Below are positions 57,910-64,000 of a DNA stretch of 64,000 nt, piece by piece. The position numbers were made by a program, and so were the translations under genes. This DNA is from WHSO01 sp963732875 (GTDB lineage: Bacteria > Pseudomonadota > Alphaproteobacteria > SMXQ01): the NCBI GenBank assembly GCA_963732875.1, contig CAVTBD010000002.1:1178001-1242000 (forward strand). The letters run 5' to 3'. How positions within the stretch are numbered: position 1 is the stretch's first letter; each line of letters starts with the position of its first letter. The notes under the pieces are model-generated. The model saw only the letters and a program-made list of their open reading frames with translations, did not search any database and was not told where the DNA came from.

Positions 57910-58021
57910 AGCCTGATCGGCTCGGATCGAAATGATCCTGAGCCGTAAATCAGGCTCTACACCTATAATTTAGAGCAGGATTCACGGTTCAGATTGGCTC
58001 AATCTGAACCGATCCTGCTCT
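57908..58021. repeat. paired palindromic intergenic repeat (type D) between convergent genes
   Basis: Hairpin 1: AGAGCCTGAT (57908-57917) with ATCAGGCTCT (57949-57958), and an inner CTCGGATC/GATCCTGAG stem. Hairpin 2: AGAGCAGGAT at 57972 with ATCCTGCTCT ending 58021, enclosing GGTTCAGATT/AATCTGAACC. The AGAGCAGGATTCACGGTTCAG type is a repeat I recognise from Hyphomicrobiales intergenic regions. It begins inside the msrA stop codon and ends 10 bases before the amidohydrolase stop, so both transcripts would end in these stems. Confidence 0.88.
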
Positions 58022-58030
58022 GAGGACCGT

Positions 58031-58909
58031 CTAGGGCGGCGGGAATCCATAGAGCCGCGCCGGGTTATCGGCGAGGATCAGGCGGCGCGTCTCTTCCGCC
58101 GGCGCCACCGCCAGCAGGAAATCGAACACGTCGGCGTCGTCGGGCAGCGGCACGTCGAAGGTCGGATGCGGCCAGTTGAGACCCCAGATGATCCGGTCGG
58201 GGCGCGCGGCGATCAGGGCCCGCACGTTTTCCACCATGTCCTCGTAATGCGGCGGCCCCGCGCGCGACAGGTTGTAGACGCTGTAGAGGTTGAGCCACGC
58301 GTCCTCGCAATCCCGGAGGTGCCGCGCGACCGCCTCGAACGTCGGGCTGCCGGGCGGATGGTCGGGGCCAAGGTTGGCGATGTGATCGAGGCTATGAGGG
58401 ATCGGCAGTTTCGCGAGCTGCGGCAATAGCTCGACCACCTCGTCTGCGCTGTTGAGATGCACTTCCACGTGCCAGCCGAAATCCTTCACGCGCGCGCACA
58501 TGCGCGCGAGGTGCGCGGGGCCCATGCCGCCGACCGACTTGGTCGAGATGCGGAACCCGGTCATGCCGCCGGCGGCGAGCCGCTCCAACTCCGTGTCGCC
58601 AACGTCCTTCCTGATCAGCGCGAGGCCCTTGAACGCGCCGCCCATAGCGGCGATCGCGCGGAGCGAGGGTTCGTTGTCGAGCATCGCGCTGCCGGTCACC
58701 ACCACGCCGCGCGCGAGGCTCAGTCTCGCTGCGGTCTCGCGGTAGTGATCGAGCCCGGCGTCGACCGGCGTGTAACGCCGCTCGGGCTTGAGCGGGATGT
58801 CGGCCTCGTAGATGTGGAAGTGGGTGTCGCAGGCGCCCGCTGGCGCCTTGAGCTGCGGCGCGCGACCGTCGCGCAGCGGCGGGCGCAGGTCCTGCGGCTT
58901 CGCCCCCAT
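58031..58909 (-). CDS. amidohydrolase (2-pyrone-4,6-dicarboxylate hydrolase-like)
   Basis: A 292-aa TIM-barrel hydrolase. N-terminal metal motif: GACDTHFHIYEADIPLKPER. Further features: VVTGSAMLDNEPSLRAIAAM, MTGFRISTKSVGGMGPAHLA, and the active-site Asp/His in IIWGLNWPHPTFDVPLPDDA. The THFHIY and GLNWPHP motifs fit the LigI/PDC-hydrolase group of the amidohydrolase 2 family. It would hydrolyse a lactone or a similar aromatic-pathway intermediate. It is 13 bp downstream of the 4,5-dihydroxyphthalate-decarboxylase-like gene, so the two form an operon. Confidence 0.87.
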   Translation of the reverse strand: MGAKPQDLRPPLRDGRAPQLKAPAGACDTHFHIYEADIPLKPERRYTPVDAGLDHYRETAARLSLARGVVVTGSAMLDNEPSLRAIAAMGGAFKGLALIRKDVGDTELERLAAGGMTGFRISTKSVGGMGPAHLARMCARVKDFGWHVEVHLNSADEVVELLPQLAKLPIPHSLDHIANLGPDHPPGSPTFEAVARHLRDCEDAWLNLYSVYNLSRAGPPHYEDMVENVRALIAARPDRIIWGLNWPHPTFDVPLPDDADVFDFLLAVAPAEETRRLILADNPARLYGFPPP

Positions 58910-58922
58910 CGCCGGTTCCGTC

Positions 58923-59912
58923 CTAGATCAGCACCGAGAGGTCGAGTCCCTTGGGGAACAGGTCCTCCGGCTTGGCGTGGACGCGCGCGACGCCCTGCTC
59001 AAAGGCGTACTGGCAGAAGGCGTCGAGCGTCTTGAGGTTGGGCTCGATCCCGAACGGGAAGAAATCGCCGCCGAACTTCTTCTTCATCTGCTCGGCGTGG
59101 TCCACCGCCCAGGGCAGGCAGTAGCGCGACACCGAGATCTCGAGGAAGCGGTCGACCGCGCGGTTCTTCAATTCCTCGAACGCGATCAGGAGATTGCGCG
59201 CGATCCAGGGATGCTGCGCGAGCACGTCCTTGCGCATGCACACGATGTGCATGATCGGGAAGATGCCGGTCTCGTCGTAATACTTCTCCTCCACTTCCCG
59301 GTAGTTCGGGAACAGCCGCTTCACGTCGGGGTGGCCGCGCGTGAACACCCTGGGCTCGCGGGCGACCATGGCCGCGTCGATCTCGCCCGAGGCAAGCATC
59401 TCGGAAATCGACTTGTCGGTGATGCGGGTGAGCCGGAGGCCCTTGGGCAGGTAGAGCTCGACCTTCTCCTCGCGACCGGGCTGCTCGGTGCCGGCCTGGA
59501 CCCAGTCGATCGAGGTGAGGTCGATGCCGGCGTCGTGCTGGAGCCAACCGCGCGTGTAGACGGCGGCCGTCTGCGCCCATTCCGGCACCGCCACGCGCTT
59601 GCCGGCAAGGTCCTTGGGCCCTTTGATGCCGGACTTCGTGTTGTAGTAGAACGACGAAAATCGGAACTGGCGCGAGGTCCAGACCGGCAGGCCGATGATG
59701 TCGGGATTTTCGCGCGTCGCCTGGGCGATGAACTTGGCGAAGCTGAGCTCCGAGACCTCCCATTCGCGGTGGTAGGTGAAGCGCGAGAAGACCTCGTGGA
59801 TCTCCATGGTCAGGAAGGTCGGATCGATCCCTTCCGCCCGTACCTCGCCGATCCGGAAGTCGCGCATGTGGTCGTAATCCGACATGGCGATGGTGATCGG
59901 AACCCGCTTCAT
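58923..59912 (-). CDS. 4,5-dihydroxyphthalate decarboxylase-like / ABC binding-fold protein
   Basis: A 329-aa protein of the family annotated as 4,5-dihydroxyphthalate decarboxylase, with a periplasmic-binding-protein-like fold. Features: ITIAMSDYDHMRDFRIGEVR, SELSFAKFIAQATRENPDII, GLPVWTSRQFRFSSFYYNTK, LPWAVDHAEQMKKKFGGDFF. No signal peptide, which favours a cytoplasmic enzyme over a transporter component. It could remove CO2 from a phthalate-like ring acid, with the product passed to the amidohydrolase downstream. ATG 59912. The specific substrate is unproven. Confidence 0.82.
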   Translation of the reverse strand: MKRVPITIAMSDYDHMRDFRIGEVRAEGIDPTFLTMEIHEVFSRFTYHREWEVSELSFAKFIAQATRENPDIIGLPVWTSRQFRFSSFYYNTKSGIKGPKDLAGKRVAVPEWAQTAAVYTRGWLQHDAGIDLTSIDWVQAGTEQPGREEKVELYLPKGLRLTRITDKSISEMLASGEIDAAMVAREPRVFTRGHPDVKRLFPNYREVEEKYYDETGIFPIMHIVCMRKDVLAQHPWIARNLLIAFEELKNRAVDRFLEISVSRYCLPWAVDHAEQMKKKFGGDFFPFGIEPNLKTLDAFCQYAFEQGVARVHAKPEDLFPKGLDLSVLI

Positions 59913-59991
59913 TTTATCCTCCCCGAGACAGGTCTTGTTTTGGTCCGCCCGTTATAGAGGCAAAGACCGGGGAGGCAAAGGCCCGCCCGGC

Positions 59992-60594
59992 TCACACGCC
60001 GGGAATCCGGTTACGGATGATGGGCGCGGGCTCCTGCACCGGACCGAGCGGGTTGTCCTGCTCCATGCGGCGGTCGATTTTCGGCATGCCGGACCACAGC
60101 TTGTAGGTCACGCGGCCCCCCTGGAGCACGAACAGGGCGCTGAATTCCCAGCCGGTCTCGTAGGTCTGGCGACGGAAGTTAAACAGGTCCAGGAACGCCG
60201 AGCCCTTGCGTTCGCGATGGATATGCTCGAACGCGACCTGGTAGCCGGTGCAGGCCTCGCGCGCACGAATGCAGGCCTGGACGGCGGGATCGAGGTCGGC
60301 CGGCCTGATCGCGTCGCTTGTCAGGAAGTGGCGCATAATATCGAGGTAGCTCAGCACATGAACGTTGGGACTGACATAGGGATCGAACCCCGCGGCGCGC
60401 AGCTGCTCGGCGGTCGTAACGCCCGGACTCACCTTGTCGTAGGCGGCCTTGACCTCGTCGAACGAGTTCCAGGAAGACTTCGTAAGCTGCTCAGAGGTCG
60501 GCAGCGCGCCGCTGCAACCCGCCAGGAACAGGATGCTCAGGAACAATATTGCGGCGGCCTGCCACCTGCATGGCGATTGCACCCGGTTCGGCAT
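59992..60594 (-). CDS. hypothetical lipoprotein, 200 aa
   Basis: Signal II type N-terminus: AAAILFLSILFLAGCSGALP, with LAGC as lipobox, Cys near residue 27. The mature region contains FDEVKAAYDKVSPGVTTAEQ, LRAAGFDPYVSPNVHVLSYL, CIRAREACTGYQVAFEHIHR and ALFVLQGGRVTYKLWSGMPK. The layout (VxxGxTTxEQL followed by a strand-rich part ending in an xKLWSG-like segment) resembles small envelope lipoproteins of the BamE/SmpA style, but I would not assign it. Two mature cysteines may pair. Function unknown. Confidence 0.8.
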   Translation of the reverse strand: MPNRVQSPCRWQAAAILFLSILFLAGCSGALPTSEQLTKSSWNSFDEVKAAYDKVSPGVTTAEQLRAAGFDPYVSPNVHVLSYLDIMRHFLTSDAIRPADLDPAVQACIRAREACTGYQVAFEHIHRERKGSAFLDLFNFRRQTYETGWEFSALFVLQGGRVTYKLWSGMPKIDRRMEQDNPLGPVQEPAPIIRNRIPGV

Positions 60595-60797
60595 GACGTC
60601 AGGAGCTCTCGTCCAGTGTTTCTCGAGCGTGGCACCGCGCGGGAGCCCGATGCATCGCAGCGACGTTAGACCGGCAACGCACCCGGCAGCAACGTGAGAG
60701 TGATTTGCACCCTCCCCGCCGTTGACGGAGGCGCCGACCCGCCGTTAGATGGCTATGAAGCACGGCAAGAGAGACGTGCAAGCGGCAGGGAAAGCCC

Positions 60798-62429
60798 ATG
60801 AAGGAACCGACGCCGGCCTCCGGCGACGACATTCCCGTCCTGATCGTCGGCGGCGGCCCGGTTGGCCTCGCCATGGCCGCCGAACTGGGCTGGCGTGGCA
60901 TCCGCTGCATGCTGGTCGAAAAGGGTGACGGCACGGTCGTCCACCCCAAGACCAACGGCGTCAACATGCGGACCATGGAGTTCTGCCGGCGTTGGGGTAT
61001 CGCCGGACAGATTCGGAAACTCGGCTATCCGCGGGAGCGTCCCCACGACCACATCTACTTCACCACGCTCGCGGGTTTCCTGATCCATCGCCATTCCCAG
61101 CCGCCGCTCGACGAAGTGACTCCGCCCCCTGGCGCACTCGAGCCGTTCCAGCGCTGCCCGCAGACCGTTTTCGACCCGGTGCTCAGGGGCTACGTCGAGA
61201 CCCTTCCATCAGTGACGCTGCGCTATCACATACGCTGCGACGGGCTCGATCAGGATCCGGACGGCGTCGACGTGCGCCTTACCGACCTCGCACGAAACAC
61301 GTCGGAAACCGTCCGGGCCACTTACGTGGTCGCCTGCGAAGGCGCCCGCAGCCCGATCCGCGATGCGCTCGGCATCAGGCTGCACGGCACCCCGGCACTG
61401 GCCTATTCCACCAATGTTCTGTTCCGTTCCGAAGAATTCGCCACCTTCCACGACAAGGGCGAGGGTCGCAGCTACATTGCCATTGGCCCCGAGGGCCGCT
61501 GGGCCTCGGTCAACGCCATCAACGGCACCGACCTGTGGCGCTTTCAGGTCCGCGGCTCGCTCGACCCCGCAAGCTGGGGCAAGGTGGACATCGACGCCGA
61601 TCTGCTGCGCTTCGCCGGGCGCCCGTTCCGCTACGAGGTCCTGTCGGTGCTGGAATGGGTGCGACGCGCCCTGATCGCCGACAGCTACCAGTCTGGCCGG
61701 GTGTTCCTGGCGGGTGATGCGGTACATCAGCTCACGCCATCGGGCAGCTTCGGCATGAATACGGGCATCGGCGATATCACCAACCTGTCGTGGAAGCTCG
61801 AAGCGGCGCTACAGGGCTGGGCCGGCCAGGCCCTACTCGACACCTATACCAGCGAGCGCCTGCCGGTGGGCAAGCGCAACGTCGATGAGGCCGCGGCGCG
61901 GTTCCGCCTCGGCGACATGAAGCGGCCGCCGTCACCAGCGATCATGGAGTCCGGGCCGGAAGGAGAAGCGTTGCGGCGCAGGACCGCCGAGCGTATCGCG
62001 CGCGAAATGCAGCAGCCACCCTCGTTCGGCCTGCAGATCGGTTACCGTTACGACACCTCGCCGCTCAACTGGGACGACGGCACACCGGTGCCGCCGCCGG
62101 AACGCGAGAGCTACACCGCGACCACGCGCCCCGGTGCCCGTGCGCCCGACGCCCGCCTTCCCGATGACCGCCCCCTGCTCGACCTCTACGGGCGCGGCTT
62201 CGTGCTGGTGCGGCTCGGCCGCGACGCCCCCTCCGGAGAAGACTTCCAACAGGCTGCCGCGGCGCGGGGTGTGCCGCTACAATCGGTCGTCGTGACGGAG
62301 CCGGAAATCCAGCGCCTCTATGAGCGCCGCCTGGTGCTGGTGCGTCCCGACGGGCATGTCGCCTGGCGCGACGACTCTCCGCCGATCAATCCGATCGCCG
62401 TCATCGACCGTATCCGCGGGGCGGCCTGA
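60798..62429 (+). CDS. FAD-dependent aromatic-ring monooxygenase (PHBH-like, MhpA/PcpB type)
   Basis: A 543-aa class A flavin monooxygenase. FAD motifs: PVLIVGGGPVGLAMAAELGW (GxGxxG), the ACEGARSPIRDALGI-type DG region, and VFLAGDAVHQLTPSGSFGMN (GD motif). The C-terminal 120 residues form the thioredoxin-like domain typical of phenol/pentachlorophenol and 3-(3-hydroxyphenyl)propionate hydroxylases (RPLLDLYGRGFVLVRLGRDA). It hydroxylates an aromatic substrate with NAD(P)H and O2. RBS GGGAAAG. It is followed 35 bp later by an isochorismatase-fold gene. Confidence 0.92.
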   Translation: MKEPTPASGDDIPVLIVGGGPVGLAMAAELGWRGIRCMLVEKGDGTVVHPKTNGVNMRTMEFCRRWGIAGQIRKLGYPRERPHDHIYFTTLAGFLIHRHSQPPLDEVTPPPGALEPFQRCPQTVFDPVLRGYVETLPSVTLRYHIRCDGLDQDPDGVDVRLTDLARNTSETVRATYVVACEGARSPIRDALGIRLHGTPALAYSTNVLFRSEEFATFHDKGEGRSYIAIGPEGRWASVNAINGTDLWRFQVRGSLDPASWGKVDIDADLLRFAGRPFRYEVLSVLEWVRRALIADSYQSGRVFLAGDAVHQLTPSGSFGMNTGIGDITNLSWKLEAALQGWAGQALLDTYTSERLPVGKRNVDEAAARFRLGDMKRPPSPAIMESGPEGEALRRRTAERIAREMQQPPSFGLQIGYRYDTSPLNWDDGTPVPPPERESYTATTRPGARAPDARLPDDRPLLDLYGRGFVLVRLGRDAPSGEDFQQAAAARGVPLQSVVVTEPEIQRLYERRLVLVRPDGHVAWRDDSPPINPIAVIDRIRGAA

Positions 62430-62464
62430 CCCCTGACGATTACCAACCAAGTAAAGGAGCTCCC

Positions 62465-63121
62465 ATGCCTGCCGACATCGATCTCGACCCGAGTCTCGCC
62501 GCAAGCCACGCTGGCCTCGTCATGTTCGACGCCCTCAACGGCTACCTCCATCCCGACGATTCCGCCAAGGAGGCCCATCTCCGCAACTGGCATATCCGCG
62601 AAAACATGCAGAAGCTGGTGGGCGGCGCCCATGGCCACGGGCTCACGGTGTTCTACGCCTCCGGCGACCACGCCGCCGACGGCGCCGACATCGCCACGCG
62701 GCTGACCGACACCGACATGGAGCTCAGGCCCTGGAACGGCCGCGACCGGACCTTCAACCCGTCGAGCCGCCACGGCAGCCATGCCGCCGAGGTGGCGCCC
62801 GAGGTCGCCCCCGGCCCCGGCGACGTGATGGTGCCCAAGCACCGCTGGAGCGCGTTCTTCCAGACCCACCTCGAGCTGCAGTTCCGCACTCGCGGGCTGC
62901 GCACGGTGATCCTCGCCGGCGGGTCCACCGACGTCGGCATCGTGTCCACCGCGTTCGCCGCCCGGGACCTCGATTTCGGCATCGTGATCGTGCGTGACTG
63001 CTGCTACTCCCACCGCGACGGCAACAACGACTTCCTGATGACACGGATCTTCCCGCGCATGGCGCGGATCCTGACCGCCGACGAAGCCGTCGCGCTCATG
63101 GTCGGACAGGCGAATGTATAA
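62465..63121 (+). CDS. isochorismatase-fold hydrolase lacking the usual catalytic cysteine
   Basis: A 218-aa protein of the isochorismatase/cysteine hydrolase superfamily. The first catalytic Asp is in GLVMFDALNGYL and the Lys in VMVPKHRWSAFFQTHLELQF. At the usual nucleophile position it reads AGGSTDVGIVSTAFAARDLD: the Cys of the nicotinamidase/ureidoacrylate-type motif is replaced by Gly. True isochorismatases (EntB) also lack that Cys, so it may be active but not on amides by the Cys mechanism. AAGGAG precedes ATG 62465. Probably in one operon with the FAD monooxygenase. Confidence 0.87.
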   Translation: MPADIDLDPSLAASHAGLVMFDALNGYLHPDDSAKEAHLRNWHIRENMQKLVGGAHGHGLTVFYASGDHAADGADIATRLTDTDMELRPWNGRDRTFNPSSRHGSHAAEVAPEVAPGPGDVMVPKHRWSAFFQTHLELQFRTRGLRTVILAGGSTDVGIVSTAFAARDLDFGIVIVRDCCYSHRDGNNDFLMTRIFPRMARILTADEAVALMVGQANV

Positions 63122-63282
63122 GCATAAGAATCTATGTATTACCTTGTATGTAACTAATAATATTGAGTAAAATTATTTAGAGTTTCTTTACCATTCCCCG
63201 ACATTCTGGATCGATCCGTAAGACGGCTTCGCGGGCAGGGGGATGAGCCCTTAACGGGCCGGAACTGGCGGATCACGGGGCG

Positions 63283-64000
63283 ATGCAGGGATACGACCTC
63301 TCTCAAATTCTCGAACCTTTGGCAAAAGGCGAGGACCTCGACCGGGTCCTGCGCCTCGTTTGCGAAATGATCGAGCAGCAGCGCGCCGACGACAAGGTGC
63401 TGGCCTCGGTCGTCCTGAAGGATCCGAAGACCGGAAATCTCCGTATCGCTGCCGGGCCGAGTCTTCCCGAGGAATACATCACGGCCGTCCGGGCCCTCAA
63501 GCCGGGGCCCCGGGCCGGGTCCTGCGGTACCGCCATCTATCGCGGCGAGCGCGTCATCGTCACGGATACGACCACGGATCCGCTGTGGGAAGGCGGTCGC
63601 GAGCTCGCTCGGCATTTCGGGATACGCGCATGCTGGTCCCAGCCGATCCTGGGAACCGGCAACGAGGTGCTCGGCACCTTCGCGCTTCATTACCCGACGG
63701 TGAAACACCCGACGGCGACCGATCTCGAAATGATCGCGCAACTGTCGTGGATCGCCGGCATCGCCATCGAACGGGCGCGGGCCGAATCGGAGAAGAAGGC
63801 CCGTTCGGACACCCTCACCGCCATGGTGGAGAACGTCAACCAAGGCATCGCGATCTTCGGCTCCGACCGCCGGCTGCTGCATTTCAACAAGCGTTACCAG
63901 GATCTCTACAGGCTGCCGGAGGGCCTGCTCGCGCCCGGGCGGCATTATACGGAAATCCTGCGCCATATGATCGAGCGCGGCGAATACGGGGCCGTCGATG
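63283..64000 (+). CDS. GAF-PAS sensor protein, N-terminal part (truncated by window end)
   Basis: Read directly from base 63283: MQGYDLSQILEPLAKGEDLD, then a GAF domain with GPRAGSCGTAIYRGERVIVT, PLWEGGRELARHFGIRACWS and PILGTGNEVLGTFALHYPTV (the SCGTAI and WS(Q)PI motifs of GAF type 2). A linker helix (IAIERARAESEKKARSDTLT) leads to a PAS domain: MVENVNQGIAIFGSDRRLLH, FNKRYQDLYRLP. Proteins with this order are usually sensor histidine kinases or GGDEF/EAL proteins; the output domain lies beyond the window. The 160 bp upstream are AT-rich and probably hold the promoter. Confidence 0.87.
   Translation, partial: MQGYDLSQILEPLAKGEDLDRVLRLVCEMIEQQRADDKVLASVVLKDPKTGNLRIAAGPSLPEEYITAVRALKPGPRAGSCGTAIYRGERVIVTDTTTDPLWEGGRELARHFGIRACWSQPILGTGNEVLGTFALHYPTVKHPTATDLEMIAQLSWIAGIAIERARAESEKKARSDTLTAMVENVNQGIAIFGSDRRLLHFNKRYQDLYRLPEGLLAPGRHYTEILRHMIERGEYGAVD

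Noticed and set aside
58923..59912. Periplasmic ABC binding protein (ThiY/SsuA type)
   Set aside because: Fold resemblance exists, but there is no signal peptide and no permease or ATPase nearby, and motifs fit the 4,5-dihydroxyphthalate decarboxylase-annotated family better.

Overview
This window is a high-GC chromosomal segment of an alphaproteobacterium, with a Rhodospirillales- or Hyphomicrobiales-like gene content. The evidence is a C4-pathway 5-aminolevulinate synthase, an xseB-ispA-tlyA block, a DUF1194 protein, an isolated clpS, many orphan tripartite-tricarboxylate-transporter (TTT) type binding proteins, and several families of long intergenic palindromic repeats. I found no tRNA, rRNA, CRISPR array, transposase or phage gene.

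Layout. 1-4.5 kb: the end of a peptide/nickel-type ABC transporter operon (binding protein, small unknown, two ATPases, two permeases, mostly joined by 4-base overlaps). 4.5-15.6 kb: two tandem-domain universal stress proteins, a bifunctional mannose-1-phosphate guanylyltransferase/isomerase, a class III aminotransferase, hemA, a winged-helix-like regulator, a DUF1194 protein, an SDR, a CDF cation exporter, pdxH and a glycine-zipper lipoprotein. 15.7-22.4 kb: housekeeping genes fabI, aroC, clpS, a TrmA/RlmD-type RNA methyltransferase, tlyA, ispA, xseB and a histone-deacetylase-family hydrolase. The dxs gene often found between ispA and tlyA is absent.

22.7-34.2 kb: a catabolic region. A minus-strand run encodes an NDP-forming acyl-CoA ligase, an acyl-CoA dehydrogenase, an HCHL-type enoyl-CoA hydratase/lyase and a beta-hydroxyacid dehydrogenase. 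Then come a peroxiredoxin, a cobalamin-binding-type protein, two tandem dienelactone hydrolases and an amidohydrolase divergent from a LysR regulator, with a near-ideal T-N11-A box between them. 34.4-36.5 kb: lysR, a PilZ protein, and about 590 bp that lack a convincing gene but are full of perfect dyads.

36.5-49.9 kb: DUF4202, cupin, two TTT binding proteins, an amidohydrolase, a quinone oxidoreductase and a class II aldolase. A broken stretch follows: an allene-oxide-cyclase-like gene with one apparent frameshift, an acyl-CoA dehydrogenase with two, and a sulfurtransferase whose 5' end has no ordinary start. A TauD-type dioxygenase divergent from a TauE/TSUP permease suggests organosulfonate use and sulfite export. 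50-55.7 kb: a bicupin dioxygenase and three tandem TTT binding proteins. These three and one at 38.8-40.1 kb carry an extra C-terminal domain with two conserved cysteines.

55.8-64 kb: a CueR regulator with a canonical 19-bp-spacer operator pointing at its own gene, an ornithine-cyclodeaminase homologue, msrA, an aromatic/phthalate-type catabolic group (PDC-hydrolase-like amidohydrolase, 4,5-dihydroxyphthalate-decarboxylase-like protein, FAD monooxygenase, isochorismatase-fold hydrolase), a lipoprotein, and the start of a GAF-PAS sensor that runs off the end.

The most unusual items are the Cys-bearing C-terminal domain on the orphan TTT binding proteins, the cluster of apparent +1 frameshifts at 44.0-46.7 kb, the dyad-rich gap at 35.9-36.2 kb, and active-site substitutions in the HCHL-like enzyme. 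All calls are by eye, without database searches.
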